A stretch of 64,000 nucleotides of DNA, from the NCBI RefSeq assembly GCF_026015885.1, contig NZ_JAPDUG010000002.1, forward strand, positions 310,001-374,000, written 5' to 3'. Position 1 is the stretch's first letter, and each line of letters opens with the position of its first letter. A program made the position numbers and the translations under genes. The notes below the pieces were generated by a model. It did no database searches. It was not told where the DNA came from and was given only the letters and a program-made list of their open reading frames with translations. The DNA is from Halocynthiibacter sp. SDUM655004 (lineage in GTDB: Bacteria; Pseudomonadota; Alphaproteobacteria; Rhodobacterales; Rhodobacteraceae). Shown here in pieces: positions 56,217 to 64,000 of the stretch.

Positions 56217-58166
56217 TTACTGCAGTTCCTTCAACTCCTGTTCCATCTGAAGCAGGAATTCGCTTTCGGGTAGTTTGCTACGCGCTTCCGTCACAACAGA
56301 AAGTGCCCCAGCCATATCGCCTTCAGCCGCTTTGATCCGCACAAGCATGCTCCATGCATCTTCACGCTGCGGGTCGAGTTGCACCACTGTTCTGAATGCC
56401 TCCGTTGCTGCAGGCAAATTTCGCATACCAAGCGCAGCGCCACCGAGCACTAGGTGCGTTTCCGGAAAATCAGAACGATTGCTCAAACTTTCTCGCCATT
56501 CTCCCATTGCCCGTTGGAAATTCGAAGCGATGGCCTCTGGGAAACGCGCAACAGGTGCGCTCAATAGGGATTTTGCCGTCTCTGTGCGTACAAGCCGGAC
56601 AGGATCGCCCAACAATTCGACCAAACGCAGGACACTCTCTTGCGGGTTCGCGCCAGACTGCGGACGGATCGCGGCAGACCGGATCAGCGGATCAGGATGC
56701 GACAACAATGGCGCTAGTGTTTCCGCTAAATCTTCGTCAGCCGCGGCCTCAAGTAACCAAAGCGCCGTGGCTCGGACGATGCTTGCCTCGCCTTCAGATG
56801 TTGCAAGAGACACAAGCTCAGAACGCGCGCTCACGGGGTCTGCAAAACCTTTGGCGAAAACAGTCCCGTAATGCGCGCCTCGATGTACGCTGTCAGGGTA
56901 CCATGCCGCGATCTCTTCGGCAGCCCATTCTGGAGAACGGTCATCATGGCAATCAGTACAAGCATCAGGCGATCCCGACGCAGCTGCGAGATCAGGACGT
57001 GGAATTCTAAAGCTATGATCCCGACGCCCATCGATCCCCATATAGTCCCGCTCAATCATGTGACAGGATTTACACTGCGCCCCTTCGCTCTCTTCGGGAT
57101 GGAAATGGTGATCCGCTGTGTCGTAGTCTTTCTGCGTCAGGCTCGTGAATTCCGGATTACCCGCGGGCGAATGACATTGCGTACAAACTGCATTGCCTTC
57201 GGCTTTCAATTGAACAGAGTGCGGATCATGGCAATTGCTGCATTGCACACCTTTTTCGTACATTTTCGACTGTAGGAATGAGCCGTAAACATAGACCTCA
57301 TCGCGAATTTGCCCGTCCGGATGGTACATACCGGGCCGCAACAATGAGAGCGCATATGCGTCGTGATATGGCGTACCTGGCAAGGGGTTTCCATCAAGCT
57401 GCGCCTCGCGACGCGAGTGGCACCCCGCACAATGCTGTATCTCACCCTCCGCACCGGCCTCGGCGAAGTTCATCGAAAAATAAGACCCCTGCCCATCTTC
57501 CTTTGCTCCGTTTTCGGCCCACTCGACATGATCGCGCCCCGGCCCATGACATGCTTCACAGCCAACGCCGATCTCGACCTGATCTGAAGCATAGCTTTGC
57601 GATACGCTATCGTAGTTTTTGCGAAAGCCTGTGGCATGACATTCCGCACATCTCGCGTTCCAATTCTTATATGGACCGGTCCAATGCAAACCGTCATCGG
57701 GCGGAAGATGTTGATCCGGATAAAGGTGATACCATTCCTCGCGCTCCACATCCCAAACCACGTCGAAACTTTGGAGCTTTCCCGGCTCTGTCTCGATAAG
57801 ATACTGCTGCAACGGCGCAATTCCCGCTACGGAATGAACTTCAAACCGTTTTTTGCTCCCGCCTTCTTCGGTCACATGAATTACAAACGTCTGCCCTTCT
57901 CGGTCAAACCGCGTCGATACACCATCATGCACGAATTCTGCGCCATCAAAATTGCCAAGAACGTTCTCTTCCGTTGCCTCCGTCCAAGCCAACGCATGGT
58001 GCGACTCTTCCCATGCAAGGCTTTCATCTTCGTGACAGGTCGCGCAAGTTTCTGTGCCGACATATCCTTTTGCGATTTCGTCCAAGTTCTGAGTTTGGCT
58101 CTGCGCCATGGTGGCCGTGCCGGCGGCAAGAAAAGTCATTGCCGTTAAAACTTGGCGAAGTATCAA
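56217..58166 (-). CDS. Periplasmic octaheme cytochrome c with HEAT-like and TPR-like C-terminal parts
   Basis: A signal peptide (about 1-22, ending in AAGTATMAQS) is followed by eight CXXCH heme sites at about residues 41, 173, 203, 246, 309, 328, 365 and 403, so the protein is a secreted multiheme c-type cytochrome related to the cytochrome c554/NrfA-like group. Residues 430-540 look like HEAT repeats and the last 80 form a TPR pair. Such proteins are often annotated only as multiheme cytochrome with TPR; whether it is a reductase or an electron carrier is unknown. The start is a TTG after GGGAG, because the next ATG would cut the signal peptide. Confidence 0.82.
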   Translation of the reverse strand: MILRQVLTAMTFLAAGTATMAQSQTQNLDEIAKGYVGTETCATCHEDESLAWEESHHALAWTEATEENVLGNFDGAEFVHDGVSTRFDREGQTFVIHVTEEGGSKKRFEVHSVAGIAPLQQYLIETEPGKLQSFDVVWDVEREEWYHLYPDQHLPPDDGLHWTGPYKNWNARCAECHATGFRKNYDSVSQSYASDQVEIGVGCEACHGPGRDHVEWAENGAKEDGQGSYFSMNFAEAGAEGEIQHCAGCHSRREAQLDGNPLPGTPYHDAYALSLLRPGMYHPDGQIRDEVYVYGSFLQSKMYEKGVQCSNCHDPHSVQLKAEGNAVCTQCHSPAGNPEFTSLTQKDYDTADHHFHPEESEGAQCKSCHMIERDYMGIDGRRDHSFRIPRPDLAAASGSPDACTDCHDDRSPEWAAEEIAAWYPDSVHRGAHYGTVFAKGFADPVSARSELVSLATSEGEASIVRATALWLLEAAADEDLAETLAPLLSHPDPLIRSAAIRPQSGANPQESVLRLVELLGDPVRLVRTETAKSLLSAPVARFPEAIASNFQRAMGEWRESLSNRSDFPETHLVLGGAALGMRNLPAATEAFRTVVQLDPQREDAWSMLVRIKAAEGDMAGALSVVTEARSKLPESEFLLQMEQELKELQ

Positions 58167-58389
58167 GGTGTCGCTCCCATAAAGAATACAATCAAATCAA
58201 TTTGCTCCCACAGTGGCAGTGATTGAGTGCAGGTCAAGCCCCCCTACGCAGTTTGAAAGGTACAGTTCTTCAAATTACTGTCAAAATGAGTTGCGGGCCT
58301 GATACGGTGCGGGCAAGATGCGCGAAACAAGGGTAAGCGGCTTTGCACAACTTGGCCAAAGCAAACGAGCATTCAGGACAGACACCTAC

Positions 58390-60354
58390 ATGGCAGAGCA
58401 AACACCAAGCATCCCTCAAGGAGCCCCGCTCTGGCTTGAAGACCTGCGCCCCGGTTCCAATCGTGAAGGTTTTTTTGAAAAGGGCAACAAACATAGCCTG
58501 CTCTTTGTCAAGAGATCGAAGAGCCATCTGTATGTGAGTTTTGACAACCTATCGAACGTGTTTGAGGAGGCCATTGATCGCTCCCCTTGGGGCTACAAAT
58601 TTGCCCGTGACATTGGAGTTTCGCATCTCGGAGTATTTGCGCATATCAAAGGCTGGTATCGCGACGCCGAATTAATCCGGCGTTTTGAGGCCCTTGCAAG
58701 AGACGGCTTTTTTGACAACTACGAACGCGTAGTGTTTGCCGGCGTTTCCATGGGGGGCTTTGCAGCGCTCAAGTTCGCCTCGCTTGTTCCGGGCGCTCAT
58801 GTCGTCGCGATCAACCCGCAAAGCACACTCGACCCAAGCATCGTGCCTTGGGAGACACGCTATATCGTCGGCCAGCGGCAAGACTGGACACTCCCTTTGA
58901 ATGACGCAGCAGAGCTCACAAAAAATATGGGCCGCGTGAATCTTTTCTGGGATCCGTATCACGAACTTGACACGCGACACATCGAGAGGTTCGAAGGCCC
59001 GAATATACACAAATTCAAATGCTGGTTCTCACGCCACAAAACGGCGGTTTTCCTACGAAAGATTGATGCGCTTAAACCTGTTATTCAACACGCAATCTTC
59101 GACGAGCTAACGGAAAAGGAGTTCTACCGCCTCTACCGAAACCGTCGAAAACTGCCTTGGTATCGAGGCTCGGTATCGAACTATTTCCGAAACAGCGGAC
59201 GCGAGAAAATTGCTGATCGATTTGACATGGTGTTCCGCGAACGGCTTCGTGAAAAAGCGACCCCCAATAAATTGGCGCAGGAAATTGCCCCTGACACGGA
59301 TGAGAGCCGTGCGCGCATCGTGAAGCCAAAACCACTCAATGTCTCACCGGCCCATTTTTCATTGAGCAAACGCGTTATTGTAACAACGATGAAAAATGAA
59401 GGTCCATTCATGCTCGAATGGATTGCCTATAATCGTAGTATCGGGTTCACCGATTTCCTGATTTACACCAACGATTGCGTTGACGGCACCGACAAGATCG
59501 CAATGCGCCTTGAAGAACTTGGTATCGCAAAGCACCTGCCTAATCCTTCTCGGAACAAAATTAACTACCAACTGTCCGCATTACGCCATTCAATGAAACA
59601 ACCATTGGTTCAAAACGCCGAATGGTTGCTTTGCGCAGATTGCGACGAGTTTCTAAATATTCGCGTAGGCAGCGGCCATCTCGATGATCTATTTTCTGCG
59701 GTTGGTGACGCAGATGCGATCTCCGCGTGCTGGAAATTGTTTGGGAATAGTGGGCGTGAAGAGTACCATGACGAACTTATTGTCGCTCAGTTCGACTGGG
59801 CCTGCGGGGAAAACAACTTCCCCAATGTTCGCACGGCTGGACTAAAAACGCTCGTCAAAAACAACGACAAACTCGACCGCCTAAAAGTCCACAGACCTAT
59901 CTTTAAAGACAGCGCAGAAAACATAGCATGGGTCGACGGAGGCGGCAAAACTATGCCCGATGCCTACTTAGATCGCGGATGGCGTGCCCACCCGAACTTC
60001 ACGCATGACTTCGTTCGACTTCATCATTACGCGGTGCGTTCGGTAGATAGCTTTCTAGTCAAACGTGATCGAGGGCGAACCAACCATGTCGGCGACGACC
60101 AGGGCCTAAATTACTGGTCAGATATGAACCAAAACGAAGCACAAGACACTTCGATGCTCTCAGCAATTCCTGCGCTAGAACGCGAACTGTCAAGCTTGAT
60201 GCAAGATCCAACACTATCAGAATTGCACCAAAAGGCGTGTGACTGGCACAGAGATAAGATCACAAACCTGAAACAGCGTGATGGATGGGATGAATTTCGT
60301 GAAACTATCGGTAAGATTAATGCCGCCCCGAAAGTTGTTGCTGTAGATGACTAG
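58390..60354 (+). CDS. Fusion of an alpha/beta hydrolase-like domain and a glycosyltransferase (Glyco_tranf_2_4-like)
   Basis: Residues 1-250 look like an alpha/beta hydrolase: nucleophile elbow GVSMGG with Ser120, a possible acid in LFWDPYHELD and a possible histidine in WFSRHKTAV (about 216). Residues 328-600 form a GT-A-type domain of the Glyco_tranf_2_4 group, starting with VIVTTMKNEGPFMLEWIAYN and holding the metal-binding D417-x-D419 in CADCDEFL. The sugar donor and acceptor are unknown; the hydrolase-like half could remove or add an acyl group on the same glycan, but this is speculation. The start follows CAGGAC; a 24-residue extension is possible. The next gene overlaps by 8 bases. 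Confidence 0.7.
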   Translation: MAEQTPSIPQGAPLWLEDLRPGSNREGFFEKGNKHSLLFVKRSKSHLYVSFDNLSNVFEEAIDRSPWGYKFARDIGVSHLGVFAHIKGWYRDAELIRRFEALARDGFFDNYERVVFAGVSMGGFAALKFASLVPGAHVVAINPQSTLDPSIVPWETRYIVGQRQDWTLPLNDAAELTKNMGRVNLFWDPYHELDTRHIERFEGPNIHKFKCWFSRHKTAVFLRKIDALKPVIQHAIFDELTEKEFYRLYRNRRKLPWYRGSVSNYFRNSGREKIADRFDMVFRERLREKATPNKLAQEIAPDTDESRARIVKPKPLNVSPAHFSLSKRVIVTTMKNEGPFMLEWIAYNRSIGFTDFLIYTNDCVDGTDKIAMRLEELGIAKHLPNPSRNKINYQLSALRHSMKQPLVQNAEWLLCADCDEFLNIRVGSGHLDDLFSAVGDADAISACWKLFGNSGREEYHDELIVAQFDWACGENNFPNVRTAGLKTLVKNNDKLDRLKVHRPIFKDSAENIAWVDGGGKTMPDAYLDRGWRAHPNFTHDFVRLHHYAVRSVDSFLVKRDRGRTNHVGDDQGLNYWSDMNQNEAQDTSMLSAIPALERELSSLMQDPTLSELHQKACDWHRDKITNLKQRDGWDEFRETIGKINAAPKVVAVDD

Positions 60355-61285
60355 CGAGAAAAACGAGCCGAATGTGATCATACATGCTGGCGTGGTTAAA
60401 ACCGCATCAAGCTATCTTCAGGCAATTCTTAAGCGCAACTCAGGTCGCCTGCGGAAAGCGGGTGTAAACTATGTGCATCATAGGGATACGAGGAAAAACT
60501 ATACCGTTCCTTGCCAACTTAATGCCCGAGAGAAGCTTGGAATTAATTTCGAGCCCAAAGTTTCTGATCAAGAATTGCTTGAAATATCGCGGGCGTTTTT
60601 CAGAAACCAAAGTGCGAAAGATTTCCAAAGACTTATACTTTCAGACGAAAATATTCTGGGACATAGTGGGCATTGTGCAAGAGTAGGGAGACTATTTACT
60701 TTACGTAAAATGTTTGCTGGCGTTTTTGCCGAACATATTCCCCACCCAGTAACCGAAGTTCATTTCGCCATTCGAAATTACGCAAGTTTTTATTCTTCAA
60801 CATACGTCGAATACCTAAGATCCGCACAAGCAGACCGCATCGTAACTGAAAATTCTATGAAAAAGCTTGTATACTCAAAGCATGTCAGCTGGGAAGGTGT
60901 TGCTTCGGTTGTTTTAAATACTTTTCCAGAGGCAGATGTATTTGTTTGGCGCTTCGAAGATTTGAGTGAGCTCTCAAGCACTATCCTTCAAAACCTCTGC
61001 GGCCAAGAGATCGACGTCAGTAAATTTGCGTCACCGAATCGCAAACGTACACGCCCATCAGCCTCGCAGAGAGCGGTAGAAGTACTATTTAATTCCATTG
61101 AAAGGTTTGGTGCTGACGCTGCTCTTGCAAATTGGGCGAAGATCCAAGAACAATATCCACGTGGGGACGAGTACCAAGCTTACAATCCATGGACAAAAGA
61201 CGAACGGATTCATTTGACCAATCTTTATCATCATGACGTCAAACAACTCGCCTCACTACCTCGTGTGAACTTTCTTTCGCCATGA
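60347..61285 (+). CDS. Sulfotransferase-like protein
   Basis: The N-terminal IIHAGVVKTASSYLQ matches the PAPS-binding 5'-loop of sulfotransferases (HxGxxKT-x-S-x-LQ), and VHFAIRNYASFYSS around residues 132-145 fits the 3'-phosphate site (Arg...Ser). At 312 aa it is within the family range. Transfer of sulfate to a sugar or other acceptor is inferred. The gene starts inside the end of the previous one (8-base overlap), so they are co-translated. It is visibly more AT-rich than the core genes of the window, which hints at horizontal acquisition. Confidence 0.6.
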   Translation: MTSEKNEPNVIIHAGVVKTASSYLQAILKRNSGRLRKAGVNYVHHRDTRKNYTVPCQLNAREKLGINFEPKVSDQELLEISRAFFRNQSAKDFQRLILSDENILGHSGHCARVGRLFTLRKMFAGVFAEHIPHPVTEVHFAIRNYASFYSSTYVEYLRSAQADRIVTENSMKKLVYSKHVSWEGVASVVLNTFPEADVFVWRFEDLSELSSTILQNLCGQEIDVSKFASPNRKRTRPSASQRAVEVLFNSIERFGADAALANWAKIQEQYPRGDEYQAYNPWTKDERIHLTNLYHHDVKQLASLPRVNFLSP

Positions 61286-61386
61286 AAAAGTTCCACCGTT
61301 ATTTATTATTGGCAAACCAATTGGCTTCTGATTGAAGTCGACTGAGGAAGCAATGTGTAGCAGAGATTTTTCACTATGCTCCAGAG

Positions 61387-62241
61387 ATGGAAACTATGAG
61401 TAAACCGACTATTGCCATGCTCTGGGTCGAGGGCCCGCTGAGTTACCTCGAACAGCTCTGCATTCAATCGTTTCTAGATGTCGGCCATGACGTGGTTTTG
61501 TATCACTACGGTGAAGTTCAGAACGTTCCGGCAGGCGTGACATTGGCTCATGGCAATGAAATTCTTAACCGCGACAACTTTATCAAGCACGGCCGCACAA
61601 ACAGCCTCGCTCTTTTTTCGGATGTATTCCGCTATCACCTACTTACCAAATCAGAAAACACCATCTGGGCAGATACAGATGCCTATTGTGTCAAACCGTT
61701 TGAAACTGAAACTGGCCATTATTTCGGCTGGGAATCCGAACGCCACATCAATGGAGGTGTGCTCGGTTTGCCATCAGACAGCCCTGCTTTAGGCGGCTTA
61801 CTAAAAATGACGGAGGACGAATTTACAATACCCGAATGGTACAGAGAAAGAGTAAAGAATAAAATGCGAGCTCGCGCGCAAGCCGGACACCCTACTCATG
61901 TTAGTGACCTACCTTGGGGCACTTGGGGACCACAAGCTGTCACCCATTTTTTACACAAATCGGGCGAGTCCAAATATGCTTTCGCTCGTGAGGTACTCTA
62001 TCCTGTCCCGTTTGAGCACCGGCGCAAAATAGTTAATGCCCTCAAAAGAGACAAAGTGGACACCTATCTCACTGAAAATACCACTTCAATCCATTTGTAT
62101 GGAAGGCGCATGCGTAGAATGTTAGCGAAACGAAACAACGGAATCCCTGAGGAAGGCGGCCTATTTCACAGCCTTCTGACAAAGCATGGAATTGACCCAA
62201 CGCAAGCTCCTGTAATCAGCAGAGACGCAGCTGTAGAGTAA
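61387..62241 (+). CDS. Glycosyltransferase with DXD motif (GT32/Gly_transf_sug-like)
   Basis: The protein has the order typical of DXD sugar transferases: an N-terminal MLWVEGPLSYLEQLCIQSFLDVGHDVVLYHYG segment, SLALFSDVFRYHLL before the metal-binding D96-x-D98 in WADTDAYCVKPF, and FGWESERHINGGVLGLP after it. It would transfer a sugar from a nucleotide donor in the cytoplasm. At 284 aa it is normal. A second ATG three codons on is an alternative start. The context of other glycan genes supports polysaccharide or lipid-glycan assembly. Confidence 0.75.
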   Translation: METMSKPTIAMLWVEGPLSYLEQLCIQSFLDVGHDVVLYHYGEVQNVPAGVTLAHGNEILNRDNFIKHGRTNSLALFSDVFRYHLLTKSENTIWADTDAYCVKPFETETGHYFGWESERHINGGVLGLPSDSPALGGLLKMTEDEFTIPEWYRERVKNKMRARAQAGHPTHVSDLPWGTWGPQAVTHFLHKSGESKYAFAREVLYPVPFEHRRKIVNALKRDKVDTYLTENTTSIHLYGRRMRRMLAKRNNGIPEEGGLFHSLLTKHGIDPTQAPVISRDAAVE

Positions 62242-62262
62242 ACAAATGGGACGGGTATTCTA

Positions 62263-63012
62263 ATGGGTGTTGATTATGCTTCCCTGAGTCAACTTTTGAA
62301 GATTATCCCACAGATCCCTAAAAAAAATCGGATGCTTATGTTGGGTAGGCAAGGGCTCCACGTCAACCGCCCTCGCCTAAGACGCGCGGCAAACCGATTG
62401 CTTGATGAGTTCCAACCTGAACTGACAATAGAAGAGCTTGAACAGGAAGATGGTTTTGCCGAGCCACTATTCGAAGCTCTCGGTGTTCAGCGCGTCCAGA
62501 GCTTGGATTACTCCCAGTTTGAAGGTGCAAGTTTTGCACATGACCTGAACACACCCATCCCTTCTGAACTGGTGGGAAAGTTTGATATCGTGCTCGACGG
62601 CGGTACGCTTGAACACGTGTTTGACGTTAAAACGGCCATGACAAATGCGTTTGACCTCCTCGCGCCGGGCGGCACCTTTATTGCGGCCTCACCAGGGAAT
62701 AACTGGTTTGCACACGGTTTCTACCAGTTCGGACCAGAGTTGGTATTCTCCTTCTGGAAGCGGACAAAAGGGTGCGAAGTTTTGCAATGCACTTTCCTTC
62801 CCGAATTCCCCCGGGATGCGCCATTTGAAATAGAAGACCCTTACGAAACAAAGCGTCGGCTTCGAATGGCGAAGAAGCTTGTACCGCAACGATGCTATTT
62901 GTTCTACGTGGTTCGGAAACCACTCGAAGCATCAGACGTGAGCGAAACACCACTGCAAGGCGATTACACTCACCGATGGTCAGAAGCCGGTTCCGGCGGT
63001 GACGGAGCATAA
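62263..63012 (+). CDS. Class I methyltransferase-like protein
   Basis: The central part (FDIVLDGGTLEHVFDVKTAMTNAFDLLAPGGTFIAASPGNNWFAHGFYQFGPELV) is typical of SAM-dependent methyltransferases from motif II onward, including the LLAPGG motif III. The usual glycine-rich motif I is weak: MLMLGRQGLH stands where it would be expected, so SAM binding is not certain. At 249 aa the size fits. It follows the glycosyltransferase by 21 bases in the same direction, so O-methylation of a sugar is a reasonable guess. Confidence 0.55.
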   Translation: MGVDYASLSQLLKIIPQIPKKNRMLMLGRQGLHVNRPRLRRAANRLLDEFQPELTIEELEQEDGFAEPLFEALGVQRVQSLDYSQFEGASFAHDLNTPIPSELVGKFDIVLDGGTLEHVFDVKTAMTNAFDLLAPGGTFIAASPGNNWFAHGFYQFGPELVFSFWKRTKGCEVLQCTFLPEFPRDAPFEIEDPYETKRRLRMAKKLVPQRCYLFYVVRKPLEASDVSETPLQGDYTHRWSEAGSGGDGA

Positions 63013-63037
63013 CAATATAGTCGAGCTGATTTGGCGA

Positions 63038-63066
63038 TTGACGCCTGCTCCTGTGATATTTATTTT
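63038..63066 (+). promoter_or_regulatory. Candidate promoter before the Gfo/Idh/MocA gene
   Basis: TTGACG (63038-63043) and TATTTT (63061-63066) are separated by 17 bases in the 225-base gap, which would give a leader of about 165 nt. No other feature is seen in this gap. Confidence 0.35.
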
Positions 63067-63237
63067 ACCAACTAACTTAAATACACCGAAACTCAGTAAA
63101 AGCGAGGAATCCAGCCGTAAAGACGCGGCGACCGCGGTTTGGCATGCGCCGAATTTAAGCGCATCCGCCTCATCGCACACACATATATTGCAGTCTTCAC
63201 ACACATAGGGCGCCTTAGCTGGCGCGGGAGGGAATAC

Positions 63238-64000
63238 GTGACGAAGAAAATAGGCATTGGCGTCATAGGATGTGGCAACATTTCCGACGCCTATCTCAAG
63301 GCCGCGCCGCAGTTTGGTGTCTTGAACATGGTGGCCTGCGCCGACATCAATCTTTCTGTTGCCGAAGAAAAAGCCGCAACCTATGGCATCGAGGCTTTGA
63401 GCGTTGAGGCTTTACTCGCGGACGATCGCATTGACATTGTTCTAAATCTGACAACGCCTCAATTCCATGTTGAGGTGGGCAAGAAAGCTCTGAACGCGGG
63501 CAAACATGTATATTCCGAGAAGCCGCTCGCGGTGACGATGAAGGAAGCGATGGAGCTTGTTGATCTAGCGCGGGAAACCGGCCTTCGTGTCGGCTGCGCA
63601 CCAGACACGTTTTTTGGCGGTTCACACCAAACCGCGCGTAAACTTCTGGATGCGGGCGAGATCGGCGCGATTAATGCCGGCAGTGCTTACATGATGGTAC
63701 CAGGGCACGAAAGCTGGCACCCGAACCCAGATTTTTATTACAAAGCTGGCGGCGGCCCACTGCTGGATATGGGCCCTTACTATATCACCGCCCTGATCAA
63801 CATGATCGGCCCCGTGTCCTCTGTTCTCGGAGCGGCAACACGTTCCTATGAAAAGCGCGAAATCGGTTCAGGTGAGCGTGAGGGCGAGAGTTTCGACGTT
63901 GAAATCGACACACATATCTCCGGCATCATGACCTTTGTCAGCGGCGCGCAGGTTACGATCACGACAAGTTTCGATGTTCACAAGCACGAACACAACCATA
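63238..64000 (+). CDS. Gfo/Idh/MocA family oxidoreductase, 5' part (runs off the window)
   Basis: The gene starts with GTG after GGGAGGG and codes for an N-terminal Rossmann fold (KIGIGVIGCGNISDAYLKAAP) and the EKPLAVTMKEA motif whose lysine is catalytic in this family; the beta-sheet C-terminal domain has begun with GGGPLLDMGPYYITALINM. These enzymes oxidise or reduce sugars or inositols with NAD(P). The first 254 codons are in the window; the 3' end is missing, so the full length and subgroup cannot be judged. It follows the glycan genes but has its own candidate promoter. Confidence 0.85.
   Translation, partial: MTKKIGIGVIGCGNISDAYLKAAPQFGVLNMVACADINLSVAEEKAATYGIEALSVEALLADDRIDIVLNLTTPQFHVEVGKKALNAGKHVYSEKPLAVTMKEAMELVDLARETGLRVGCAPDTFFGGSHQTARKLLDAGEIGAINAGSAYMMVPGHESWHPNPDFYYKAGGGPLLDMGPYYITALINMIGPVSSVLGAATRSYEKREIGSGEREGESFDVEIDTHISGIMTFVSGAQVTITTSFDVHKHEHNH

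Overview
The window looks like a chromosomal core segment of a Rhodobacterales bacterium, most likely of the Roseobacter group. The reasons are a complete alphaproteobacterial division and cell wall (dcw) cluster with a DUF2484 gene between murC and murB, an extended mraZ leader of the type that produces the sRNA UpsM, a DUF1127 gene followed by hairpins with CCUCCUCCC loops (the cuckoo/CcsR RNA family), an alphaproteobacterial LexA box (GTTC-N7-GTTC), a CtrA-type site, and the aerobic cobaltochelatase genes cobS and cobT. These are inferences from gene content and motifs; no database search was run.

Left part (1-19.1 kb): housekeeping and metabolism. It holds a C26 gamma-glutamyl hydrolase, malate synthase G, aminopeptidase N with a downstream short-chain dehydrogenase, a lytic transglycosylase-like lipoprotein, gatB, a DUF4177 protein, BolA, a J-domain protein, cobS-cobT, an M24 aminopeptidase fused in frame to a DUF427 domain, a ClC-type chloride transporter and a D-lactate dehydrogenase-like flavoprotein.

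Middle part (19.1-42.7 kb): one long leftward block. In transcription order it reads [UpsM leader]-mraZ-rsmH-ftsL-ftsI-murE-murF-mraY-murD-ftsW-murG-murC-DUF2484-murB-ddlB-ftsQ-ftsA-ftsZ-lpxC-bamD-recN. Many genes overlap by four bases (ATGA), which implies translational coupling. The block makes peptidoglycan precursors, assembles the divisome and continues into lipid A and outer-membrane protein assembly. The 627-base stretch upstream of mraZ carries the leader RNA and three groups of 10-bp-spaced TGGGN repeats that look like MraZ boxes.

42.9-51.1 kb: an Mrp/ApbC ATPase, then a DUF1127 gene followed by seven hairpins that each show CUCCUCCC in the loop, the last being a terminator. Next come a UvrD/PcrA helicase with a LexA box just upstream, and a full-length pyruvate carboxylase with its own terminator.

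Right part (51.1-64 kb): a possible small membrane protein, tRNA-Gly(GCC), a FadR-type regulator with a ketoglutarate-semialdehyde-type dehydrogenase, a rhomboid protease, a MASE1-like membrane protein, a small winged-helix-like protein, a candidate orphan sRNA, and a secreted octaheme cytochrome with HEAT- and TPR-like C-terminal parts. The end is a co-oriented set of glycan-type genes: a hydrolase-glycosyltransferase fusion, a sulfotransferase-like protein, a DXD glycosyltransferase, a methyltransferase-like protein and a Gfo/Idh/MocA oxidoreductase cut by the window end. This last set is more AT-rich and looks accessory.
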